Part shown: piece after piece, positions 1-5,290 of the stretch
Numbering within the stretch: the first letter of the stretch is position 1
How the letters are laid out: every line of letters starts with the position of its first letter
DNA from: CAYNFP01 sp964492595
GTDB taxonomy: Bacteria; Bacillota_I; Bacilli_A; RF39; UBA660
DNA length: 7,357 nucleotides
Direction: 5' to 3'
Assembly (NCBI GenBank): GCA_964492595.1
Contig: CAZBKY010000036.1
Location: forward strand, 1 to 7,357
Program-made: the position numbers and the translations under genes
The notes under the pieces: model-generated
Database searches by the model: none
What the model was told of the DNA's origin: nothing
The model's input: the letters and a program-made list of their open reading frames with translations, nothing else

Positions 1-29
1 GTTTTTATATTTAATGGCATTATACTCAT
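1..29 (-). CDS. Possible 5' end of a divergent gene, cut by the window edge
   Basis: A minus-strand ATG at 29-27 opens a frame reading MSIMPLNIK before the window ends. A purine-rich GAAAGAGA lies 7 bases upstream (44-37), and a TGTTATAAT extended -10 is at 61-53, giving a short leader. An in-frame ATG at 20 and an out-of-frame ATG at 36 are alternative starts. Only nine codons are visible, so the product cannot be named and the reading frame itself is uncertain. It would be transcribed away from rpmB. Confidence 0.3.
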
Positions 30-52
30 AATACATTCTCTTTCTATAAATA

Positions 53-82
53 ATTATAACAAACAATTGACTTATTAGTAAA
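53..82 (-). promoter_or_regulatory. Putative promoter of the divergent left-edge gene
   Basis: On the minus strand TATAAT (58-53) is preceded by TGT, giving an extended -10. TTTACT (82-77) sits 18 bases upstream as a 4/6 match to the -35 consensus. It overlaps the rpmB promoter on the other strand, so the two polymerases would compete for the same 40 bases. Called by eye from consensus only. Confidence 0.4.
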
Positions 83-95
83 TATATGATAAATT
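67..95 (+). promoter_or_regulatory. Putative SigA promoter of rpmB
   Basis: TTGACT (67-72, 5/6 match) is followed after 17 bases by TAAATT (90-95, 4/6), which is preceded by TGA, an extended -10. Transcription would start near 102, leaving about 20 leader bases that contain the strong AAGGAGG at 109-115. The good -35 plus TGn compensates for the poor -10 hexamer. Confidence 0.55.
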
Positions 96-122
96 ATTAA
101 GAGATTTCAAGGAGGAATAACA

Positions 123-290
123 ATGGCAAAAAATGTATCAAAAAAAAGCAACATGAAAGGCAATAACAGACCTTTTTCATTAAAAGCTACAAGAATGACA
201 CAAAAAGTTAATTTACAAACAGTTAAAATTAGTGGTAAGAAAGTTAGACTTTCTACTTCTGAAATTAGAACATCAAAAAAAGCCGCTTAA
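123..290 (+). CDS. rpmB: Large ribosomal subunit protein bL28
   Basis: A 55-residue basic protein. The pattern GNNRPFSLKAT (13-23), KVNLQTVKISGKKVRLS (28-44) and IRTSKK (48-53) follows the bL28 layout: GNNRSHA, a basic linker, NLQKV, a short beta strand, VWVSAR, LKSGKV. bL28 binds 23S rRNA at the large-subunit surface near the exit-site side and is small and fast-evolving. This copy is shorter than the usual 61-64 residues. It has no cysteines and lacks the usual TG(K/R) motif near the N-terminus, so it is a zinc-free type. The start is fixed by AAGGAGG (109-115), 7 bases ahead of the ATG. It is monocistronic, as is common for rpmB, with its own promoter and a terminator beginning inside the last codons. 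Identity rests on remembered family pattern. Confidence 0.85.
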   Translation: MAKNVSKKSNMKGNNRPFSLKATRMTQKVNLQTVKISGKKVRLSTSEIRTSKKAA

Positions 291-304
291 AATAGCGACT
301 TTTT
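275..304. terminator. Bidirectional rho-independent terminator between rpmB and eno
   Basis: AAAAAGCCGCT (277-287) faces AGCGACTTTTT (294-304) across a 6-base loop. Read on the plus strand there is one C-A mismatch and the stem ends in five T. Read on the minus strand the mismatch becomes a G-U pair, and the stem is followed by a seven-U tract, so it should work better for eno. The plus-strand stem begins within the last codons of rpmB and includes most of its stop codon. Both converging genes can use it, with eno reading about 80 bases past its stop. Confidence 0.75.
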
Positions 305-384
305 AAATACATTAATTTTGTTCTAAGGTTCTAGCAGTTTCTCTTGTTAATTTACATGTTAAATAAAGTTCATTTTAATTTAAT

Positions 385-1620
385 TTATTTATTCAAATCT
401 TCTTCTATTTCTAAAAGTTTGTTATATTTTGAAATTCTCTCTCCTCTAGTTATTGACCCTGCTTTTATGAATGGCATATTTAAAGCGACCACTGCTTCGG
501 CTATAAAAGGGTCTGTTGTCTCCCCGCTCCTATGAGATAATATTGTTATATATTTATTTTGTTTAGCAAGCACTATTGTTTCTAACATTTCATAAAAAGT
601 CCCTATCTGATTAGGTTTAATTAATATTGCATTACATAAGCCCTTCTCTATTCCTTTTTTAAGAAGTTCTTTATTTGTAACAAACAAGTCATCTCCGACA
701 ATACTTATTTTTTTACCTAATTTTTCTGTAATTAATCTAAACCCCTCATAATCATTTTCATCAAATGGGTCTTCTATGCTTATTATGGGATGATTCTGCA
801 ACAGTTCTGTATAATATTCTAATAATTCTTCTCTTGTTAATAGTTTGTTATCTAGACTATATTTTTTTTCTTTTTTATCATAAAAAGATGAAGCTGCAAC
901 ATCTAAAGCTAAAAATACATCTTTTCCTGGTGTATACTTTGCTTTTTTAATAGCTTCAACTATCATATCTAAAGCCTCTTTATTGCTTTTTAAATTAGGG
1001 GCAAAGCCACCTTCATCTCCTACTGAAGTAGATAATTTTTTTTCTTCCAAAATATTTTTTAACGCATAAAAAACTTCACTTACACACTCTATAGTCTTAC
1101 TAAATTTTGGGAATTTAGGTACTATCATAAACTCTTGAATATCCAGATTGTTAAATGCATGCGCCCCACCGTTTATTATATTAAACATTCCGTAAGGCAA
1201 CTTTTTTTCTTTTTTATTCAAATAATTATATAAAGTTTCATTATGCTCTAAAGCTGCGGCTCTTAAGCATGCAACGCTTACTGATAATATTGCATTTGCA
1301 CCCAAGTTAGATTTATTAGTAGTTCCATCTAGTTCAATCAATTTAGTATCTATTTCTTTTTGCCCAGCGACTTCAAAACCAATTAAATCTTTTTTTATTA
1401 TTGCATTAACATTTTTAACTGCTTTTAATACACCTTTACCATTATATCTATTTTTATCCTCATCTCTTAGTTCTAATGCCTCTTTTTCTCCTTTTGAAGC
1501 TCCAGAGGGTACTGAAAAAGTACCAACAATTCCTTTTTCGGTATATACTTTTGTTTCAATAGTCGGTATTCCTCTAGAATCCAATATTTCTCTTGCTACA
1601 ATATCTTTTATTTTACTCAT
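385..1620 (-). CDS. eno: Enolase (phosphopyruvate hydratase)
   Basis: Converts 2-phosphoglycerate to phosphoenolpyruvate in glycolysis; a cytosolic Mg-dependent enzyme. All key positions are visible: the substrate loop PSGAS (38-42), GGAHAFNN with H154, QEF with E163, GDEGGFAP with E203, Mg ligands D240, E283 and D310, catalytic base K335 in LIKPNQIGT, SHRSGE (362-367) and K386. It is 411 residues, shorter than the usual 425-435, having lost the GG-containing segment before the NIINGG motif. PSGASKG replaces PSGASTG, and IEDPFDE and IKPNQIG resemble archaeal-type variants more than Bacillus. I start at ATG 1620, not the in-frame GTG at 1629, because that GTG lies inside the AGGTGA ribosome site (1631-1626). 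It stands alone rather than in a gapA-pgk-tpiA-gpmI-eno operon. Confidence 0.93.
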   Translation of the reverse strand: MSKIKDIVAREILDSRGIPTIETKVYTEKGIVGTFSVPSGASKGEKEALELRDEDKNRYNGKGVLKAVKNVNAIIKKDLIGFEVAGQKEIDTKLIELDGTTNKSNLGANAILSVSVACLRAAALEHNETLYNYLNKKEKKLPYGMFNIINGGAHAFNNLDIQEFMIVPKFPKFSKTIECVSEVFYALKNILEEKKLSTSVGDEGGFAPNLKSNKEALDMIVEAIKKAKYTPGKDVFLALDVAASSFYDKKEKKYSLDNKLLTREELLEYYTELLQNHPIISIEDPFDENDYEGFRLITEKLGKKISIVGDDLFVTNKELLKKGIEKGLCNAILIKPNQIGTFYEMLETIVLAKQNKYITILSHRSGETTDPFIAEAVVALNMPFIKAGSITRGERISKYNKLLEIEEDLNK

Positions 1621-1642
1621 ATAAATCACCTATCCTATTTTA

Positions 1643-1671
1643 ATTATACTATTGAACTCTAAATTCCACAA
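1643..1671 (-). promoter_or_regulatory. Putative promoter of eno
   Basis: TATAAT (1648-1643) is a perfect -10 with TTGTGG (1671-1666, 3/6) 17 bases upstream. The -35 abuts the stop codon of the DUF6879-like gene at 1672-1674. Transcription would begin near 1636, leaving a leader of about 16 bases with AGGTGA. eno can therefore be expressed independently of the upstream accessory genes. Confidence 0.5.
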
Positions 1672-2286
1672 TTAAATTATATTACTATCTTTCATTTGCT
1701 TTATTATTCTTTCATTAAAAATTGATACTTCTTTAAAATCTTTCGATTTGCTGTATAATTTGTCAAATTCTTTCAATAATTCTTTTATTAAACTCTTATT
1801 GCAATTATAATAAGATTTCAAATATTCACCGTTTTTATTGTGGTGATTTATTATTAGTTCATTTTCGTCAAAAATTATAAAATCATCTATTTCAGAAGGG
1901 TTAATATTTGCTTTTTCATAGTCTAATATCTTTATTTTTTCTCCAGACTTAGAACCTATTAAATAAAAGTACATTTCATATTTTATATAATCTGTTATTG
2001 GTTCGGTAACTAAATGTAATCTTCTAAATTCAATATTTTTTTTCTTTTTTTCAATAATTGAAGGCCATTCTTTATAAAAAACCAAGAATACATTAGATAG
2101 TTTTTCATACTTGCCATTTAAAAAACTATGATAATTTTCATCCATGTCACACTGGTAATATTGTTTTGTTTCTAATTTAGTAAATTTTCTTTTAACCTTT
2201 TTTAATGCATTAGAAAAAATTTCTTCAAATTCTTCATCATTTATAACTTTAGAACATTTTTTTATTTTTTCTAGAATTTCTCTCAT
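1672..2286 (-). CDS. DUF6879-like protein of unknown function
   Basis: A 204-residue soluble protein with no signal peptide or membrane segment. The pattern fits DUF6879 as I remember it: LETKQYY (38-44), a lone tryptophan W74, RRLHLVTEPITDYIKYE (88-104), SGEKIKILD (114-122), DDFIIFDENEL (134-144) and a following G153. The family is best known from actinobacteria, often next to XRE-type regulators of the Scr1/DUF5753 group. No activity is established that I know of. A lysine-rich helical tail (about 163-200) follows the conserved core. The ATG at 2286 has only a weak AGAAAGAAG upstream, but no other in-frame start exists before the stop at 2316-2314. It lies 118 bases downstream of fic on the same strand and 51 bases upstream of eno's start. 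The family assignment comes from memory of the motif pattern and needs a profile search. Confidence 0.6.
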   Translation of the reverse strand: MREILEKIKKCSKVINDEEFEEIFSNALKKVKRKFTKLETKQYYQCDMDENYHSFLNGKYEKLSNVFLVFYKEWPSIIEKKKKNIEFRRLHLVTEPITDYIKYEMYFYLIGSKSGEKIKILDYEKANINPSEIDDFIIFDENELIINHHNKNGEYLKSYYNCNKSLIKELLKEFDKLYSKSKDFKEVSIFNERIIKQMKDSNII

Positions 2287-2367
2287 TTTTACTTCTTTCT
2301 CTGCATTTTTAAGTTATAAATTGATATAAGTGGTTTAATCTTTATTTGTTAATTATACATCTTGTTT

Positions 2368-2386
2368 ATTATCAATCACTGATAAT
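2368..2386. repeat. Perfect 7-bp inverted repeat in the fic to DUF6879 gap
   Basis: ATTATCA (2368-2374) and TGATAAT (2380-2386) flank the pentamer ATCAC. No U-tract follows on either strand, so it is a poor terminator. It sits immediately upstream of a TATAAT on the minus strand (2357-2352) that could serve the DUF6879-like gene, which makes an operator for a dimeric regulator one reading. Short AT-rich dyads also arise by chance. Confidence 0.35.
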
Positions 2387-2404
2387 TAGACTTTATCTTT
2401 GTTA

Positions 2405-3397
2405 TTACACTTTATAATACATCTGGTTCTTGCTTGTTGGTTTATCTGGAATAGTCATCTTTACTAGCCCTTCATTTATAGCGGGATCTAGATAATTTGC
2501 TCTAAATGTTTCTTTTGATTTTATATTTAACTTTCTCATTATTTGACTAGCGGTCATAGGAATATCACTACCCATTATATCAAGTAGCTTAATTAAGTAA
2601 ATATTATTTTGAATTAATACTTGTGATGATGAATTCATTATCTCATCTAATACCTCATCAAACATTTTTAACATAAATTCAATGAATTCATTAGAATTGC
2701 CATTAGTGTGGCAATATGCTATTGAATTATAGTATTTTTCTTGATACTTTTTAATTTGATTTTCTATCGGTATATAATCAAAAATTTCCTTATAATTAGA
2801 TAATATTACAGTCTGCCATAATCTTGCCATTCTTCCATTGCCATCACTAAATGGATGGATAAAAATAAACTCATAATGGAATATTGAAGACAATATTAAT
2901 GGATTAATGTTATCTTTTTCTCTTTTCATAAAATTAAACAAATCATCCATTAGTATTGGGACTCTATCTTGTGGGGGTGCCATGAAAATACATTTATCAC
3001 CATCAAACACACCTTCGCCAGAAGATCTATAAACACCCGATTCATCTAAAGTTAAATATGTCATTACACCATGAACTTTTAACAAATCTTTTATTGAATA
3101 TGGGTTTACATCTTTAATCATCTCATATGCTTTATATGCATTTTTAACTTCTTGGATTTCTTTTTGTGGCCCTAATACCATTTTACCATTTATAATATCT
3201 TTAACTTGATTTAACGATAACGAGTTAGCCTCAATAGCTAAAGATGAATGAATTGAATTAATCCTATTATTTCTTCTTAACATAGGCATTTTATTTAAAT
3301 TATTATAATTATCCAGTTTACCTATCTTCTCCATTATAGTTGCCACTAGATCAAGCATTTTATTAGTAATAGAAAATGGCGGAGTATATTTTTCCAT
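2405..3397 (-). CDS. Class II Fic/DOC family protein with C-terminal winged helix (probable protein AMPylase)
   Basis: Fic enzymes usually transfer AMP from ATP to a hydroxyl side chain of a target protein. In 330 residues the order is: N-terminal Fic_N-like helices; the inhibitory helix motif SLAIEAN (52-58) with E56 expected to block ATP; a target-binding flap around GVYRSSGEGVF (121-131); the core HPFSDGNGRMAR (181-192) with H181 catalytic, D185 for metal and R189/R192 for phosphate; and a winged-helix tail MTASQIMRKLNIKSKETFR (281-299) ending in IPDKPTSKNQMYY. The inhibitory motif has Ala where relatives have Gly (SLAIEGN). The inhibitor is built into the N-terminus, making this class II, with no separate antitoxin expected. 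The start is supported by GAGG (3408-3405), 7 bases before ATG. The winged helix suggests DNA binding or autoregulation. The Fic fold is certain; the target is unknown. Confidence 0.92.
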   Translation of the reverse strand: MEKYTPPFSITNKMLDLVATIMEKIGKLDNYNNLNKMPMLRRNNRINSIHSSLAIEANSLSLNQVKDIINGKMVLGPQKEIQEVKNAYKAYEMIKDVNPYSIKDLLKVHGVMTYLTLDESGVYRSSGEGVFDGDKCIFMAPPQDRVPILMDDLFNFMKREKDNINPLILSSIFHYEFIFIHPFSDGNGRMARLWQTVILSNYKEIFDYIPIENQIKKYQEKYYNSIAYCHTNGNSNEFIEFMLKMFDEVLDEIMNSSSQVLIQNNIYLIKLLDIMGSDIPMTASQIMRKLNIKSKETFRANYLDPAINEGLVKMTIPDKPTSKNQMYYKV

Positions 3398-3426
3398 GAT
3401 TTTGCCTCTATTTTTCTTTCTTTTAT

Positions 3427-3456
3427 ATTATAACACGTATTATATATTATAATCAA
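3427..3456 (-). promoter_or_regulatory. Putative promoter of fic
   Basis: TATAAT (3432-3427) is preceded by TGT, forming an extended -10. TTGATT (3456-3451, 4/6) lies 18 bases upstream. ATTATAA (3427-3433) and TTATAAT (3447-3453) form an inverted repeat covering the -10 and spacer, a position where a regulator such as the Fic winged helix could bind. The leader would be about 23 bases. Confidence 0.5.
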
Positions 3457-3460
3457 TTAT

Positions 3461-3491
3461 CTTGCTTAAATCTTACTTATTATCTTGCTTA
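3461..3491. repeat. Three phased CTTRCTTA repeats upstream of the fic promoter
   Basis: CTTGCTTA (3461-3468), CTTACTTA (3472-3479) and CTTGCTTA (3484-3491) start 11 and 12 bases apart, close to one helical turn each. The outer two extend to a 13-base identical copy, ATTATCTTGCTTA (3456-3468 and 3479-3491). The array abuts and slightly overlaps the fic -35. Spacing of this kind fits a protein binding one DNA face; slippage of a simple sequence is the plain alternative. Confidence 0.55.
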
Positions 3492-3533
3492 TTTCACAAA
3501 ATTTTTATTTATATTTGTTTTTTTCGCGCTCAT
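3489..3533 (-). CDS. Possible 14-codon leader peptide upstream of fic
   Basis: ATG at 3533 opens MSAKKTNINKNFVK, ended by TAA at 3491-3489. AAGGTG (3543-3538) stands 4 bases before the ATG, a credible ribosome site. A second frame, MDKKVFYEREKNKYK (3552-3505), overlaps it without a ribosome site. Both lie upstream of the predicted fic transcription start, so they matter only if a farther promoter exists. No family is recognised. It could be a leader peptide, the remnant of an eroded gene, or chance. Confidence 0.2.
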   Translation of the reverse strand: MSAKKTNINKNFVK

Positions 3534-3637
3534 AGAACACCTTTTTATCCATGTTTTTTTGAAACATTTTGTTAATGTCGATTCTTTTAAGTAAATAATA
3601 ATTAATTCGTTATACTAGTTGTAAATCTTTCTTAAGA

Positions 3638-3696
3638 TATTGCAGGCAACCAAAGAATTATGGTTAGGTCTGTTGTCAATAAAAATCAAGGATTTT
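3638..3696. other. Two adjacent stem-loops, candidate structured RNA or element end
   Basis: TATTGCAGGCAACCA (3638-3652) can pair along its whole length with 3661-3681: TGGTT, a bulged AG, GTCTG, a bulged TTGT, then CAATA. That gives 15 pairs (one G-U) closing an 8-base loop. It is followed at once by AAAATC/GATTTT (3682-3687 with 3691-3696) around a 3-base loop. The element lies upstream of the predicted femAB start site, so it would not be in that mRNA unless transcription starts earlier, for example near TATACT at 3611. No known riboswitch or tRNA is recognised. Confidence 0.4.
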
Positions 3697-3718
3697 AATC
3701 AATTAATATAGAATACAT

Positions 3719-3747
3719 TTTATTTTCTACTAATTATATGGTATAAT
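3719..3747 (+). promoter_or_regulatory. Putative promoter of the femAB-type gene
   Basis: TATAAT (3742-3747) is preceded by TGG, a consensus extended -10. TTTATT (3719-3724) is only a 3/6 -35 at 17 bases, so recognition would rest on the extended -10. The start near 3754 leaves about 19 leader bases containing AGGAGG (3762-3767). Confidence 0.55.
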
Positions 3748-3772
3748 CTAAATCGAGTTTTAGGAGGAATTT

Positions 3773-5011
3773 ATGGTAATTAAAGAGATAAATTCTAAAG
3801 AATTTGAGAGTTTTGCAAATACTCATGTATTAAATAATTTTTATCAAACAGAAAATTATGCTACTTTAATGAGGAATTTTAAATATCATATTATGTATAT
3901 AGGTGCTTACCATAAAGATAAAATAGTCGGGGCTTCTTTAATATTATATAAACTTATCGCCCCTACAATAAAATATGGGTATGCTCCAAGAGGATTTTTA
4001 TTAAATTATTTAAATGAAAATTTACTTTCTGTTTTTACATCAAAAATAAAAGCGTTTTTTATGCTTAAAAATTTTGCTTTTATAAAAATAAATCCTGAAG
4101 TTATTTATTCTAAAGTTGATTATAAAAACAAGAAGAAATTAGTTAATGAAAACAATAAAAAACTGGTAAGTTTTATGAGAACATTAGGTTATGAAAAATT
4201 AAAAAACAATTTGTATTTTGAATCCATGCTTCCAAAATATAATGCAATAATAGATTTAAGAAACTTTGATAAGAAAGCTGTAAGCGAAAGATGTTACAAA
4301 AAATCTCATTCTATAATTTCTTCTTCCTTATCTTTAAAAATTGGATCTGAAAGTGACATAGACTTTATATATAACTTTATAAAAGAAAAATCAAATAAAA
4401 CCTTAGCATACTATAAAGATTTTTATAAAGTATTTAAAAAGGATAAAATGATAGATCTCATCCTTGTGGAACTTGATTATTATAAATATTTAGAAATATA
4501 TAAAAATAAATATGAAGAAATGATTGAAGAAAATGAAATAATAAACGAAAAATTGAATAATAATCCAAATGATAAAGAAATGCTTTTAAATAAAATGAAT
4601 TCAGATAAAAAAGTAGCTGAATTAAAACATAATATTGATTTATTAAATGAAAAGCTTAAAAGTGAAATGAAAAATGAAATAGTTGGATGTGCTTTTATAA
4701 TTAAACAAAATTCAAGAGTAAACTTAGTAATAAGCGGAATAAATGATGAATACAGTAAACAAAATATAAATTATTTTCTGCATTACAGATTTATAGAATA
4801 TTATAAAAAACTTGGATATAATTTTTTAGATTTAAATGCTATAAGTGGCAATTTAAATGAAAAAAACCCATATAAATCTCTAAATGATTTTAAATTCAGT
4901 TTTAACCCATTAGTTTATGAATACATTGGAGAATTTGATTTAGTTGTTAATAATGCATATTATAATTTACTATGGAGTACTGGAAAATTAGAAAAAGAAT
5001 TTAAAAATTAA
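3773..5011 (+). CDS. FemA/FemX/MurM-type aminoacyltransferase (peptidoglycan interpeptide bridge)
   Basis: Fem enzymes move amino acids from aminoacyl-tRNA onto the stem-peptide lysine of lipid II at the inner membrane face, building the bridge used in cross-linking. The 412 residues show two GNAT-like halves. The N-terminal half (about 1-150) carries NNFYQTENYATLMRN (21-35) and the hallmark GYAPRG (69-74). The C-terminal half (about 155-390) is interrupted by a charged antiparallel coiled coil at about 236-300, as in FemA and FemX, and ends with FKFSFNPLVYEYIGEFDLV (373-391). The length is typical. AGGAGG ends 5 bases before the ATG. I cannot tell which amino acid or bridge position is served, so no symbol is given. 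It is monocistronic and converges on spoVIF with overlapping stops. Confidence 0.88.
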   Translation: MVIKEINSKEFESFANTHVLNNFYQTENYATLMRNFKYHIMYIGAYHKDKIVGASLILYKLIAPTIKYGYAPRGFLLNYLNENLLSVFTSKIKAFFMLKNFAFIKINPEVIYSKVDYKNKKKLVNENNKKLVSFMRTLGYEKLKNNLYFESMLPKYNAIIDLRNFDKKAVSERCYKKSHSIISSSLSLKIGSESDIDFIYNFIKEKSNKTLAYYKDFYKVFKKDKMIDLILVELDYYKYLEIYKNKYEEMIEENEIINEKLNNNPNDKEMLLNKMNSDKKVAELKHNIDLLNEKLKSEMKNEIVGCAFIIKQNSRVNLVISGINDEYSKQNINYFLHYRFIEYYKKLGYNFLDLNAISGNLNEKNPYKSLNDFKFSFNPLVYEYIGEFDLVVNNAYYNLLWSTGKLEKEFKN

Positions 5012-5247
5012 AGTTTATAGTCATCCACATCAAGAGAAACTTTATCTTTTTTTATCATATCAATAATTTTGTTTTCTTTTTCTTCACTTACTTCTTTGCC
5101 AGTTAAATCACTTATTTCATGTATTATATCTCTTAGAGTATTTTCATCTTTAAAATTACCTTCCTGAAGTCTTTTGGCTAAATTCATTATAGTTTCTTTT
5201 TTTATATTTGTTTTAGCCTCTATTTTATCAAATAAATCTTCTTTCAT
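5008..5247 (-). CDS. spoVIF: SpoVIF-like sporulation protein
   Basis: A 79-residue acidic helical protein without membrane segments. KTNIKKETIMNLAKRLQ (12-28), GNFKDENTLRDIIHEIS (30-46) and KEVSEEKENKIIDMI (51-65) match the layout of Bacillus subtilis SpoVIF (YjcC), which acts late in the mother cell and is needed for proper spore coat assembly. The size is close to the Bacillus protein (about 88). A strong AGGAGG (5258-5253) lies 5 bases before the ATG. It follows der by 38 bases on the same strand and has a possible sporulation-type promoter of its own. Its stop TAA shares TTAA (5008-5011) with the femAB-type stop on the other strand. If correct, the organism makes spores or retains spore genes. 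The match is from memory of the family, not a search. Confidence 0.72.
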   Translation of the reverse strand: MKEDLFDKIEAKTNIKKETIMNLAKRLQEGNFKDENTLRDIIHEISDLTGKEVSEEKENKIIDMIKKDKVSLDVDDYKL

Positions 5248-5263
5248 ACTTTCCTCCTCAGGG

Positions 5264-5290
5264 TATTATATGAAAGACTTTTATTTTAGT
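5264..5290 (-). promoter_or_regulatory. Possible SigE/SigK-type promoter of spoVIF
   Basis: CATATAATA (5272-5264) fits CATAnnnTA, the -10 of mother-cell SigK, and an AC dinucleotide stands 16 bases upstream (5290-5289) where SigK's short -35 is expected. The -35 lies in der's stop codon region. The same bases contain TATAAT, so a SigA reading is possible, but no TTGACA-like -35 is present. The leader would be only about 12-15 bases, nearly all ribosome site. Confidence 0.4.

Larger units (their letters stand above)
3398..3772. other. 375-base gene-poor divergent intergenic region between fic and femAB
   Basis: The gap separates minus-strand fic from the plus-strand femAB-type gene. From left to right it holds the fic promoter, the three phased repeats, a short leader-like ORF, a small ATGTTT/AAACAT hairpin (3551-3567), a two-hairpin element (3638-3696) and the femAB promoter. 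No ORF of gene length with a start and ribosome site is present on either strand. Only the stretch 3638-3696 departs from the surrounding AT-rich composition. Confidence 0.7.

Noticed and set aside
344..535. 63-codon plus-strand ORF
   Set aside because: It is antisense to the C-terminal part of eno, has no ribosome site, and its product resembles no family.
765..950. 61-codon plus-strand ORF with hydrophobic product
   Set aside because: It lies wholly antisense to eno. The leucine-rich product is what the reverse of lysine and glutamate codons gives.
1618..1629. GTG start of eno at 1629
   Set aside because: The GTG is part of the AGGTGA ribosome site for the ATG at 1620, and enolases begin with a short M-x-x-I motif like MSKIKDI.
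3551..3567. ATGTTT/AAACAT hairpin as a terminator
   Set aside because: Six weak pairs with no proper T-tract at a suitable place and no gene needing termination there.
3651..3679. Perfect TTGACA on the minus strand (3679-3674) as a promoter
   Set aside because: No acceptable -10 stands 16-18 bases downstream, and no gene follows closely.
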